From Clostridiales bacterium (GTDB lineage Bacteria; Bacillota; Clostridia; Oscillospirales; Oscillospiraceae): a stretch of DNA of 64,000 nucleotides. The notes under the pieces were generated by a model. That model was not told the DNA's origin and did not search any database. It saw nothing but the letters and a program-made list of their open reading frames with translations. Location of the stretch: contig JAQXKZ010000031.1 in the NCBI GenBank assembly GCA_029010715.1, forward strand, positions 1 through 64,000, in the 5' to 3' direction. Of the stretch, positions 33,909 to 42,149 are shown piece by piece; the stretch's first letter is position 1, and every line of letters begins with the position of its first letter. A program made the position numbers and the translations under genes.

Positions 33909-34050
33909 CACATGTCCTGGACGCCGGAGATGTCAATACCATCTGAAAGGGAAAAGCGCTCTGACGATATTTGACAGGTATACAAATCTGAAATACAAGT
34001 ACGGCAGCAGACACTTCCGGACGAGGGGATATTACGTCGGCGCAGTTAAT
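33909..34050 (+). pseudogene. IS200/IS605-family transposase (TnpA) remnant
   Basis: Frame 33934-34050 reads LKGKSALTIFDRYTNLKY, then KYGSRHFRTRGYYV, matching the C-terminal half of IS200-type Y1 transposases (LKGKSALMMFD..., NRHFWAEGYYV). Just upstream, another frame reads HMSWTPEMSIPS, which aligns with the HMLVSIPPKxSVSS segment, so at least one frameshift is present. The N-terminal His-x-His region and the catalytic Tyr helix are missing. The element is dead. Comparison is from memory of the family. Confidence 0.75.
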
Positions 34051-34091
34051 GGATTTGAATCCTGTCTGGCGCAGTAATCGGCAAGCTGAAA

Positions 34092-34131
34092 GGGAGTATT
34101 GCAGATTCTTCGTTCTGCAATGCTCCCTTTT
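34092..34131 (+). terminator. Strong hairpin with T tract after the IS remnant
   Basis: Arms 34092-34105 and 34114-34127 pair over 14 bp with one G-U, followed by TTTT. It is the first good terminator after the kinase/FHA locus and may end that transcript. Confidence 0.75.
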
Positions 34132-34136
34132 ACTGA

Positions 34137-34535
34137 TTATTGAGCATCCCTGCTGTAATGGGATGCCACTATACCGGGAGAAACTGCGGGCTGAGAGACG
34201 CCGCGGATCGGTTTTTACGCGGCGGGGGATAAGCCGCTGCCTGCACCCGGCTCATAAGCAATCCCTTGCCAGACCGTCAGGGATCTTGCATCCGGCAACG
34301 GACCGGTCGTCGGAATATACTGTTCAACGGTAAGCGTTCCGCTTTATCCGGACCTGAGCTTTTGGATAACGGGCTTCGAGGAGCGCCTGCAGCCGTGGAG
34401 CCGGATAGTAACGTTGACCCCGGATACGTTCAAATCTATTACAGCGCATATACGAAAACAACTGATCCGGGGAAAACAGGATTTTTGAAAAGACATTTGA
34501 CAACAGCCGTACTGACTGAGTGTGAGGAACAGCAG
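34137..34535. other. Region without an intact gene; startless open frame 34259-34488
   Basis: One frame, open from about 34259 to TGA 34486-34488, has protein-like composition (VPLYPDLSFWITGFEERL, then IVTLTPDTFKSI) but no usable start after the preceding stop. It may be a gene fragment. The frame in phase with the hydrolase is also open here from ATG 34266 but looks random. No riboswitch consensus could be fitted. Confidence 0.35.
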
Positions 34536-35129
34536 ATGAAAAAAGGAATCATATATATTCACGGAAAAGGCGGGAATGCCGGAGAAGCCGAACATTATAA
34601 GACACTTTTTCCTGAATATGACGTTACAGGATTTAACTACAGGTCTGAATCGCCATGGGATGCAAAGGAAGAATTTATTCAGTTCTATGAATCGTTTTGC
34701 AAAGAGCATGATGCTGTGAGCATTATTGCGAACAGCATCGGAGCGTTTTTTTCTTTGAATGCGTTTGGCGGCAGGAGGATTGAAAAGGCATATTTTATCT
34801 CGCCGGTTGTTGATATGGAAAAACTGATCTCGGATATGATGCAGTGGGCGAATGTTACAGAGGCGGATCTGAAAGAGCAGGGACACATAGAAACTGCTTT
34901 CGGAGAAACCTTATCATGGGAGTATCTTTCATGGGTAAGAAACCATCCTGTTTCCTGGAATATTCCGACAAGAATTTTATATGGAAGTAAAGACCATCTT
35001 CAATCAATCGATACGATTCGGTCGTTTGCAGAGCAGATCGGAGCAGACATTACCGTTATGGAGGATGGGGAGCACTGGTTCCATACAGAGGAACAGCTGG
35101 AGTTTCTGGATAACTGGATAAGCACGTGA
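34536..35129 (+). CDS. Small alpha/beta hydrolase
   Basis: This is a 197-residue protein from ATG 34536, preceded by GAGGAA. The upstream in-frame extension lacks conserved features. The fold is visible as GIIYIHGKGGNAGEAE (oxyanion region), nucleophile elbow ANSIGA (Ser in the place of GxSxG), ILYGSKDHL for the acidic residue, and DGEHWFH for the catalytic His. It resembles YdeN/RBBP9-like small hydrolases. Substrate unknown. It stands alone between remnants, which suggests accessory DNA. Confidence 0.85.
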   Translation: MKKGIIYIHGKGGNAGEAEHYKTLFPEYDVTGFNYRSESPWDAKEEFIQFYESFCKEHDAVSIIANSIGAFFSLNAFGGRRIEKAYFISPVVDMEKLISDMMQWANVTEADLKEQGHIETAFGETLSWEYLSWVRNHPVSWNIPTRILYGSKDHLQSIDTIRSFAEQIGADITVMEDGEHWFHTEEQLEFLDNWIST

Positions 35130-35474
35130 TGGGATACCCAAAGGAAAAAGATTTCTTATGATGTTTGGATGATTTTTTGCAGACATGCGAAGCCTGAGAA
35201 CAAGTAAGGAGAGCGTCAGGACCGGCGCAGAGGATATTGTGCGGATACGGCAGGAAGAAACAAAAAAGCGATTGCAGAATATATACGGAATCAACCGCAA
35301 GAGGATAAATATCCGGCATTGCAATAAAGGAATACCACGGCCCGTTTTACTGCCGGCCATAGCTCGCCCGCGCGGCAGCTGCAGCGGGGATATCACCGCG
35401 ATGCAGAGCCTGCTCAAAGGGACTCAGCGAGTCCTGCCGTGCTGCCCGGCGGCAGCTTGGGATGAACATGCGTC
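35130..35474. other. Stretch without a recognisable gene
   Basis: An open frame at 35185-35502 lacks a convincing start and matches nothing I recognise. A short hairpin GGACTC-AGC-GAGTCC lies near 35420-35434. Nothing else is supported. Confidence 0.35.
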
Positions 35475-35503
35475 TTGCCTGAACGGCACTGCCTTGCTAT
35501 AAT
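35475..35503 (+). promoter_or_regulatory. Promoter of the YunG-like gene
   Basis: TTGCCT (35475-35480), a 17-bp spacer and TATAAT (35498-35503) lie 30 bp before the start codon. Confidence 0.7.
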
Positions 35504-35533
35504 CTGACTGCAGATATTACGGAGGTCGAGACT

Positions 35534-36013
35534 ATGCTGATTAAGAAAATAGAGGGCACGGGCTATAAATATGACAGCGTTTACAGATTCTACGGCTGGG
35601 AGCATGCCGATGAGATCAGACCGATAGTTGACTGCGGCGCCGCGAATATCGGAGAGTTCTATCTGGCTTGTATGAAGGCGTGGAGCATAGATACCTGTTC
35701 GGCGAGATTCCGTCCGGATTGGTCCGAGGACAATCCTACAGCCGGACAGTGTACGATCACGGCGGCGATAGTGCGAGACTTCTTCGGCGGCGAGCTGCTC
35801 GGACTGCCGCTGAACGACGGCGCCGGGAAGCACAGCTTCAACCGGATAAACGGCGTCATTATAGACCTGGCATGCGAGCAGTTTGGAAAAGATGCCCTGC
35901 TGGATTTTGACGCGGCAGTGCCCGTCGACGCAGAGACCCTGCTTGAAGGCGGGGATAAAGCGGAGCGCTGCGCGCTTCTGCGCAGCCGGCTGGAGAAGGT
36001 CCTGAAGGGCTGA
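35534..36013 (+). CDS. YunG-like protein of unknown function
   Basis: This is a 159-residue soluble protein with its own promoter and a GGAGGT ribosome site. The central part (RPDWSEDNPTAGQCTITAAI, then VRDFFGGELL, and HSFNRINGVIIDLACEQF) follows the pattern of the YunG family, in which a Cys in the GQC motif and a later H-x-F/W-N and I-D-L segment resemble a papain-like fold. Catalytic activity is not established for the family and is not claimed here. Confidence 0.7.
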   Translation: MLIKKIEGTGYKYDSVYRFYGWEHADEIRPIVDCGAANIGEFYLACMKAWSIDTCSARFRPDWSEDNPTAGQCTITAAIVRDFFGGELLGLPLNDGAGKHSFNRINGVIIDLACEQFGKDALLDFDAAVPVDAETLLEGGDKAERCALLRSRLEKVLKG

Positions 36014-36060
36014 GTGCGGTTACGCTGAATAATCGCGCCCGCTTACTGCGGAACAAAAAC

Positions 36061-36234
36061 ATGTCGCGGAAGGACAGTACAGCCAACAGAGGGAAGCTCA
36101 GGTATATGGAAGCATGCAGGGAAGGGATGCGGCGTTTTCGCAGGAAGTACAGCTGCAAAAGCACCGAGGCGGACATACCGCCGATTTTATCCGCTGCGGA
36201 GTACACGAAGGCCGTGAGAGACTTCATAAAGTAA
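36061..36234 (+). CDS. Possible small basic protein, 57 residues
   Basis: An open frame from ATG 36061 to TAA encodes a Lys/Arg-rich peptide (MSRKDSTANRGKLRYMEACR...). Only a weak GCGGA precedes the start, and the frame is open further upstream. No family was recognised. It lies between the YunG-like gene and the riboswitch promoter. It could be spurious. Confidence 0.3.
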   Translation: MSRKDSTANRGKLRYMEACREGMRRFRRKYSCKSTEADIPPILSAAEYTKAVRDFIK

Positions 36235-36271
36235 AGAAAATGTTAACAAATAAAAGATCAACCGGAGTTTA

Positions 36272-36300
36272 TTGACAATTTGCGCCGGCAGTAATATACT
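36272..36300 (+). promoter_or_regulatory. Strong promoter of the riboswitch/P-type ATPase unit
   Basis: TTGACA (36272-36277), a 17-bp spacer and TATACT (36295-36300) give a near-consensus housekeeping promoter. Transcription would start just before the structured leader. Confidence 0.85.
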
Positions 36301-36319
36301 GCATTACACATTAATATCC

Positions 36320-36404
36320 TTGCTTGAGGGAGTAATTCCACCCCGTATTCCGGGGCGGGGCTGGTTCGTCAGAACGGTGTGCAGACACCCGGACCGCTCT
36401 TTAA
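36320..36404 (+). ncRNA. Probable yybP-ykoY (Mn2+) riboswitch aptamer
   Basis: The leader has the hallmarks of this class: GAGGGAGTAA close to the 5' arm (consensus GGGGAGUA), a middle arm with TTCGTCA (consensus GUCGUCA), and a closing 3' segment ACCGCTCTTTAA that can pair with the 5' UUGAGGG. The context agrees: it lies between a strong promoter and a P2-type ATPase, the gene type controlled by this riboswitch in Lactococcus (YoaB). Mn2+ binding should favour expression of the exporter. The call is from consensus features, not a covariance-model search. Confidence 0.7.
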
Positions 36405-36413
36405 AAGAATGAG

Positions 36414-36456
36414 ACTCATGCGTGAGTTTTGCTCGCGCATGGGTTTTTTGTTTTTT
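36414..36456 (+). terminator. Intrinsic terminator as riboswitch expression platform
   Basis: Arms 36414-36426 and 36432-36444 (ACTCATGCGTGAG/CTCGCGCATGGGT) form a hairpin followed by GTTTTTTGTTTTTT, upstream of the ATPase start. A terminator between promoter and gene implies regulated read-through. Confidence 0.85.
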
Positions 36457-36494
36457 GCGGGGATACTTAGTAAATGAGAGGGGGAGCGATTTTC

Positions 36495-39125
36495 ATGTCT
36501 GAACTGTATCAGCGCACGCAGGAAGAAATACTCGCCGAATTTGAAAGCGCTGAATCCGGCCTGAGCGAAGAGCAGGCTGCGGAGCGCCTCGAAAAGCACG
36601 GGCCGAATAAACTCAAAGAGGCGCCGAAGGTGACGGTGTTCCAACGCTTCATTCAGCAGATACGGGATCCGATGCTGCTGATACTGCTGGCTGCGGCGGC
36701 AGTATCAGCGGTGACTAACGCCCTGTCCGGCGAGAGCTTTACCGAGGTGTTCATCATTCTTTTCGTCGTGCTGCTGAATGCTGTGCTCGGCGTGATACAG
36801 GAGACGAAGGCGGAGGCGGCTATAGAGGCGCTGCAGACCATGACGGCGGCAAAATGCAAGGTGCTGCGCGGCGGGAAGCAGTGCGTCATCGAGAGCAGCC
36901 GTCTCGTACCCGGCGACGTTGTCGTGCTCGAAGCCGGCGACGCGGTCCCGGCTGACGGACGGCTTCTGGAGAGCGCGTCCCTTAAAATAGAAGAGGCCGC
37001 CCTGACCGGTGAGAGCGTACCGGTAAACAAGGCGGTAGAGGCTATTTTCGGCGGTGACGTGCCGCTCGGCGACAGAAAGAACATGTGCTATATGGGCTCG
37101 ACGGTCGTATACGGACGCGGTCGCGCCGTCATTACAGCTACCGGCATGGATACCGAGATGGGCAAGATCGCCGGAGTTCTGGCTCAGACCGGGCAGGAGC
37201 AGACCCCGCTGCAGCGCAAGCTCAGCCAGCTCAGCGGCGTACTGTCAAAGCTGGTGCTCGGTATATGCCTTTTTATATTTGTGTTTGATCTCCTCGTCGC
37301 CGGGAGTTTTACGCTGAACGGTGTGCTGGAGACCTTTATGGTCGCGGTTTCCCTTGCTGTCGCCGCTATACCGGAGGGCCTTGCAACCGTGGTCACGGTC
37401 GTGCTGTCGATCGGCGTTACCAATATGAGCAAACGCAACGCGGTCATACGCCGGCTTACCGCCGTCGAGACGCTCGGCTGTACACAGGTCATATGCTCGG
37501 ATAAGACCGGGACTCTGACCCAGAACAGAATGACCGTCGTTGAGCACACAGGGCCGACCGCGCTCCTGGCCACGGCAATGACGCTCTGCAACGATGCGCA
37601 GTATTCCCCGGAGGGTGCGCAGGGAGAGCCGACCGAGGCGGCGCTTGTTAATTTCGGCGCGGCCAACACCTGTATCAAAAACGAGCTCGAAAAGACGCAG
37701 CCGCGTGTTGCGGAAGCTCCGTTCGACTCCATGCGCAAGATGATGTCGACGCTGCACCGCGCGGATAAGGGCTGTATACAGTACACAAAGGGCGCGCCTG
37801 ACGAGGTGCTCAGAGCCTGCACGAGCTATACCGACGGAGACAGGATCCTGCCGATGACCGATGAAAAGCGCGCGGAGATCCTCGCAGATAACCATGCCAT
37901 GGCTGATAAGGCGCTGCGCGTACTGGCTGCGGCCGAGCGCTTCTGGCCTGACGGACTGCCGGAGAACACCGAGCCTGAAAACCTTGAGAAGGAGCTGTGC
38001 TTCATCGGCCTGACAGGCATGATAGATCCTGTCAGACCCGAGGTCAAAGCGGCCATAAACGAGTGCAGAACGGCCGGCATACGACCCATTATGATCACCG
38101 GGGACCACAAGGACACGGCCGTTGCAATTGCGCGGGAGCTGGGCATCATAGACGACGCCTCGCAGGCCATTGAGGGGCGTGAGCTCAACAAGCTCAGCGA
38201 CGAGGAGCTCGACAGGGTGATCGACAAATACGGCGTCTACGCCCGGGTGCAGCCTGAGCACAAGGTACGTATCGTGTCCTCATGGCGGCGCAGGGGCGCC
38301 GTAACGGCGATGACCGGCGACGGAGTAAACGACGCGCCGTCGATAAAGTCCGCCGATATAGGCGTCGGCATGGGAATCACCGGCACTGACGTCACAAAGA
38401 ACGTCGCGGACATGGTGCTCTCGGACGACAACTTTGCTACGATCGTAGACGCGGTCGGCGAGGGGCGCAGAATATATGACAACATCCGCAAGACCATACA
38501 GTTCCTGCTGGCGTCAAACATGAGCGAGGTGCTCGGCGTGTTCGCGGCGACTATCATGGGCTTCACGCTTCTCAGCCCCGTGCATCTTCTGTTCATAAAC
38601 CTGATTACCGACTGTTTCCCGGCGCTGGCTCTCGGCATGGAGCGGGGTGAACCGGATATAATGGAGCGCCCGCCCCGCTCCGCCTCAGACGGAATCTTTG
38701 CCGGAGGTCTCGGCGTGGATATCGCGTATCAGGGCTTTCTGATTGCCATTATCACGCTCGCGTCCTATATAATAGGACACTGCATGGAGGTCGGGCATTT
38801 TGAGTGGCCGCACGGTATTTCCGAGGATGGCATGACCATGGCCTTTCTGACCATGAACATGTGCGAGATCTTCCACAGCTTCAATATGCGCTCCCAGAGA
38901 CGCAGCGTGTTCACGCTGAAGGGGCAGAACGGGCTGCTTTGGGGCGCGATGATCGCGGCGCTGCTACTTGTCACGGTCGTGCTGGAGGTCCCGGCGATCG
39001 CGTCCGCTTTCGGATTTACTCCGGTGGACTGGAACGAATACGCGGTGGCGCTAGGACTTTCGATACTTGTCATTCCGATCGTTGAACTCGTGAAGCTGTT
39101 CCAGCGCAGAGCCGCAAAAGACTGA
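36495..39125 (+). CDS. P2-type cation-transporting ATPase (Ca2+/Mn2+ exporter type)
   Basis: This is an 876-residue pump starting at ATG 36495, about 10 nt after GGGGGAG. An in-frame ATG at 36474 is less well placed. P-type landmarks are all present: TGES at 171, phosphorylated D336 in DKTGTLTQN, MITGDHKDTA and TGDGVNDAPS. The PEGL motif of M4 (AAIPEGL) and NLITDCFPALALG in M6 are those of SERCA-like P2A pumps, which move Ca2+ or Mn2+ out of the cytoplasm. The Mn2+ riboswitch in its leader suggests manganese efflux as the physiological job (inference). It is followed by a terminator and is a single-gene unit. Confidence 0.95.
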   Translation: MSELYQRTQEEILAEFESAESGLSEEQAAERLEKHGPNKLKEAPKVTVFQRFIQQIRDPMLLILLAAAAVSAVTNALSGESFTEVFIILFVVLLNAVLGVIQETKAEAAIEALQTMTAAKCKVLRGGKQCVIESSRLVPGDVVVLEAGDAVPADGRLLESASLKIEEAALTGESVPVNKAVEAIFGGDVPLGDRKNMCYMGSTVVYGRGRAVITATGMDTEMGKIAGVLAQTGQEQTPLQRKLSQLSGVLSKLVLGICLFIFVFDLLVAGSFTLNGVLETFMVAVSLAVAAIPEGLATVVTVVLSIGVTNMSKRNAVIRRLTAVETLGCTQVICSDKTGTLTQNRMTVVEHTGPTALLATAMTLCNDAQYSPEGAQGEPTEAALVNFGAANTCIKNELEKTQPRVAEAPFDSMRKMMSTLHRADKGCIQYTKGAPDEVLRACTSYTDGDRILPMTDEKRAEILADNHAMADKALRVLAAAERFWPDGLPENTEPENLEKELCFIGLTGMIDPVRPEVKAAINECRTAGIRPIMITGDHKDTAVAIARELGIIDDASQAIEGRELNKLSDEELDRVIDKYGVYARVQPEHKVRIVSSWRRRGAVTAMTGDGVNDAPSIKSADIGVGMGITGTDVTKNVADMVLSDDNFATIVDAVGEGRRIYDNIRKTIQFLLASNMSEVLGVFAATIMGFTLLSPVHLLFINLITDCFPALALGMERGEPDIMERPPRSASDGIFAGGLGVDIAYQGFLIAIITLASYIIGHCMEVGHFEWPHGISEDGMTMAFLTMNMCEIFHSFNMRSQRRSVFTLKGQNGLLWGAMIAALLLVTVVLEVPAIASAFGFTPVDWNEYAVALGLSILVIPIVELVKLFQRRAAKD

Positions 39126-39142
39126 TAACATTCATTTCCCTG

Positions 39143-39182
39143 CTGCCGCGCGTGATGCAGTATGCTCACCGCGGCAGTTTTT
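39143..39182 (+). terminator. Terminator after the P-type ATPase
   Basis: CTGCCGCG (39143-39150) pairs with CGCGGCAG (39170-39177), followed by TTTTT. Confidence 0.8.
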
Positions 39183-39303
39183 CTGCATTCGGCTGAAAAT
39201 TTTCATACAAATGAAACTATATGGTTTTCCCGCCGTCATATACTCAGACCGGAGGGATGACGGGTTTTGCGGTAAAATTAAGATTCTTAATAATTAACGC
39301 TGC

Positions 39304-39332
39304 TTGCAGGCAGATAAAGCCTGTGTTATAAT
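39304..39332 (+). promoter_or_regulatory. Promoter of the Ig-like surface protein gene
   Basis: TTGCAG (39304-39309), a 17-bp spacer and TATAAT (39327-39332) lie about 57 bp before the start codon. Confidence 0.7.
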
Positions 39333-39389
39333 AATCCGCAAGGTTACATAATATCCTGAAAATGAAAATAAAAAGTGGAGAATGGAAAG

Positions 39390-40706
39390 ATGAAAAGATC
39401 AACATTTAGACTTGTGCTCACCCTCGCGCTGATGGTATGCATAGCCATGGCGCTTCCGGGACTGTCGGCAAGCGCCGACTATGTCGGCAGCTACAGCGTG
39501 GGGCAGAACATCGGAAGTGTACAGGTGTTCAGCAGCGAATCAAAAATACAGTCTTATACGAATTTCGCCGGTTATCTGCCCGAAGGGGTCAGCCTGAACT
39601 GGAACGAGTACGGAATATTCATGACCGGTGCGCCGGCAAAGGGCGGCGATTATTCGGCCAGTTATCAGGTCAACACAGAAGCCGGCATATCCACCTTTAT
39701 CATTAATCTCAGTGTATCAGGCGGTGAGGAGATCACGCCGGCGCCGACTCAGACTCCCAAGCCCGGGAGCGTACCCTACATAACAAAGCACCCCACGGGT
39801 GAAACCGTGGAGCAGGGCGGCAGCGCGCAATTTGTGGCCAGAGCGGATAACGCAACCAAGATAATCTGGCGGTTGGTCAGCAGGGATACCACAAACACAG
39901 TCAACTGCGCAGACGCATCTGACTATTTCCGCGGTCTCGGCGTGGACGGACTAGGCACTGAGCGCCTTACGCTCTCAAATATCCCGTCCGAGCTGAGCGG
40001 CTGGTGCGTAGAGGCCAAGTTTGAAAATGACTACGGCGCTTCCTATTCCAACGGTGCAAGAATAACCGTGACCCAAAGCAGCACGGGCAATGCAGGCAGC
40101 AATACCTCCGGATCCGGTCAGAACACCAATACAGGTTCCAACAACAGCCAGAGCACCAATACTCCGACCGGCGGCACCGGCGGGCTTGAGACCGGCGCAA
40201 GCACCAACAACAATAACGGCCTGACCACAAAGCAGGCAAACATCAATATCCAGCCCACCAGCGCAAAGCTTAAGAAGGGCGAGACCCACACGCTCAGCGT
40301 AATGGCTACCTCTCCCAATAACGGGGAGCTCAGCTACCAGTGGTACAGCGCGCCCACCGCAAACGTAAGCGCTCTGAGCCCGATACAGGGAGCGACTTCG
40401 GAAAGCTATACTCCCACACAGACCGAGGGGACCATGTATTACTGCGTCGCCGTGACCAATACACGCGAGGGGGTGGCGAGCGAGCCGCTGTACTCGGAAC
40501 TCGCGGAGCTGAGCTTTGAACCCGAAGCCACGCCTACTCCCATTCCCACCGCGACACCCACCCCGGCATCTGGCAACGGAAGCTATGACAGGGGAAGCAG
40601 CACACAGATCATATTCTTTATAATAATCGGCGTGCTTGCACTGGCAGCGCTTATAGGAGTTGTCGTGTACCTGCGCATTGATTCAAGAAAGCGCGGCGAT
40701 GACTGA
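39390..40706 (+). CDS. Surface protein with Ig-like domains and C-terminal membrane anchor
   Basis: This is a 438-residue protein. ATG 39390 follows GGAG at about 10 nt, and a GTG at 39375 is less likely. A signal peptide (MKRSTFRLVLTLALMVCIAM, cleavage near SASA) leads into a first beta domain, an Ig-like domain (about 130-230), a Ser/Thr/Asn/Gly-rich linker, and a second Ig-like domain with the YQWYSAP and YYCVAVTN strands typical of bacterial Ig repeats. A Thr/Pro-rich stalk (ATPTPIPTATPTP), one membrane helix (about 400-422) and a basic tail complete it. It probably projects from the membrane through the wall. Ligand unknown. Confidence 0.85.
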   Translation: MKRSTFRLVLTLALMVCIAMALPGLSASADYVGSYSVGQNIGSVQVFSSESKIQSYTNFAGYLPEGVSLNWNEYGIFMTGAPAKGGDYSASYQVNTEAGISTFIINLSVSGGEEITPAPTQTPKPGSVPYITKHPTGETVEQGGSAQFVARADNATKIIWRLVSRDTTNTVNCADASDYFRGLGVDGLGTERLTLSNIPSELSGWCVEAKFENDYGASYSNGARITVTQSSTGNAGSNTSGSGQNTNTGSNNSQSTNTPTGGTGGLETGASTNNNNGLTTKQANINIQPTSAKLKKGETHTLSVMATSPNNGELSYQWYSAPTANVSALSPIQGATSESYTPTQTEGTMYYCVAVTNTREGVASEPLYSELAELSFEPEATPTPIPTATPTPASGNGSYDRGSSTQIIFFIIIGVLALAALIGVVVYLRIDSRKRGDD

Positions 40707-40743
40707 TCATGGCGGAGGCACAGAAAACACAATAAAAAAACGG

Positions 40744-40776
40744 GGACGCCGCAGCACAGACGCTGCGGCGTCCTTT
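40744..40776 (+). terminator. Terminator after the Ig-like protein gene
   Basis: The arms 40744-40754 and 40763-40773 form a perfect 11-bp GC-rich stem, followed by TTT and preceded by an A run. It may act in both directions. Confidence 0.8.
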
Positions 40777-41097
40777 GAGCGCGGCAAAGACGGAGCGGAT
40801 ACAGACCGGTATGTAATACTGAAGTGCAATTAAAAAAGATAATATTTTGGGTCATAATCGCGCCGTGCTTCATTGGCATCCCTGGCCATATATCTCCATT
40901 ATGTTCGCGCCTTCCGCCTCGCCTGACACGAATCTGCCTCGTATATCTATGCCTGCTTTCTGCTGCGCTTTAGATGAAAAGCGGTTCAGCAGGATACGCA
41001 CGCTTTAAATCGAAAAAGCCATAACCGGAATGTCGGATATTTTCAGCACAAAAAAACCCCTCTGATTTAGCTGTTTCGTCGAATTTCGCGATTGTAA
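40777..41097. other. Intergenic stretch, nothing recognised
   Basis: No open frame with a ribosome site, RNA consensus or repeat was found between the terminator and the AEC promoter. Confidence 0.4.
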
Positions 41098-41126
41098 TTG
41101 TATTTTGCGCCTTTAGGCTGTATACT
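41098..41126 (+). promoter_or_regulatory. Candidate promoter of the AEC/MATE unit
   Basis: TTGTAT (41098-41103), a 17-bp spacer and TATACT (41121-41126) lie 58 bp before the AEC start. Confidence 0.6.
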
Positions 41127-41184
41127 GTGCAAATGTCTACCGGGGTGCATACATTTGATTCGGGGAATGTGAGGCAGGGGCACA

Positions 41185-42132
41185 ATGGAAAACCTGAAAG
41201 TGTGCGTTAACGCAGTATTGCCTATATTTATTGTTACGGCGGCAGGATATCTTGCGCGCCGGCTGGGATGCCTGAACGGGGACGACGTTTTCCGCTTCAA
41301 CAAACTGGTGTTCAATTTTTTCATGCCGGTCATGATGTTTTACAACGTATATGTCTCCGATCTTGCCGTGTCCTTTAACCACAAGCTCCTTGTCTGCTCG
41401 CTGCTCGGGGTGCTTATGGTGTGGCTCGTATGTACGCTGGCGGTGCTGCACACGGAGAAGATACCGGCGCGCCGCGGAGTGATGATACAGGGACTGTACA
41501 GAAGCAACTTCGTCATAATCGGACTCCCGCTGGTGCAGCAGCTTATGCCGGAGGGCACGGACTGCTCCCTCGTCATAGTACTGATAGCGACGGTTGTGCC
41601 GCTGTATAACGTGCTGGCGGTGGTCTCGCTCGAACTGTTCGGAGAGAATAAGCAGAAGCTCAGCAAGCTTGAACTCGCGGCCGATATACTCAAAAATCCG
41701 ATGATATTGGGTACGATAGCCGGCGTCCTGTTCTATATACTGGATATCAGGCTGCCGTCGGGCGTCGTTAACGCCGCAAAGCAGATGGCAAATGCCACTT
41801 CGCCTCTGCTTATGTTCCTGCTCGGAGGTTTCTTTGACTTCAGCGGCCTGAAGAATCAGCTGCACGAGGTCACGCCGGTCGTGATATGCCGGCTGGTGAT
41901 TATTCCGGCAGTCATGCTGGCAATTGGATATATGCTCGGCTTCCGCGGCATAGAGTTCGCTTCGATCATGGCTGTGTTTGCCGCGCCGACCGCTATCGCA
42001 TCCTTCACCATGGCGCAGCAGATGGGCGGAGAGCCTGAGCTTGCGGGGAACATAGTGGTCGCGACGAGCGCGCTGTGCCCGGTCACACTTTTTGCGTGGT
42101 CGATGTTATTAAAAACGGCCGGTGTTATCTAG
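41185..42132 (+). CDS. AEC-family (auxin efflux carrier-like) membrane transporter
   Basis: This is a 315-residue protein with about ten hydrophobic helices in the two-halves pattern of AEC (PF03547) carriers. Typical features are LPIFIVTAAGYLARR at the start, the FNKLVFNFFMP helix, LYRSNFVIIGLPL, and the second-half SPLLMFLLGG and ASIMAVFAAPTAIASF segments. Bacterial members export malate or other organic acids or amino-acid derivatives. The substrate here is unknown. It is the only intact gene in the window seen to end in TAG, and its stop overlaps the AGGAG site upstream of the MATE gene, so the two form an operon. Confidence 0.92.
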   Translation: MENLKVCVNAVLPIFIVTAAGYLARRLGCLNGDDVFRFNKLVFNFFMPVMMFYNVYVSDLAVSFNHKLLVCSLLGVLMVWLVCTLAVLHTEKIPARRGVMIQGLYRSNFVIIGLPLVQQLMPEGTDCSLVIVLIATVVPLYNVLAVVSLELFGENKQKLSKLELAADILKNPMILGTIAGVLFYILDIRLPSGVVNAAKQMANATSPLLMFLLGGFFDFSGLKNQLHEVTPVVICRLVIIPAVMLAIGYMLGFRGIEFASIMAVFAAPTAIASFTMAQQMGGEPELAGNIVVATSALCPVTLFAWSMLLKTAGVI

Positions 42133-42149
42133 GAGAATGGATTTTCGAA

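Noticed and set aside
34150-34340. TPP or cobalamin riboswitch (CTGAGA-like and GCCACT-like strings)
   Set aside because: The second conserved halves (TPP GAACCTGATC, cobalamin B12 box) are missing, and no vitamin gene follows.
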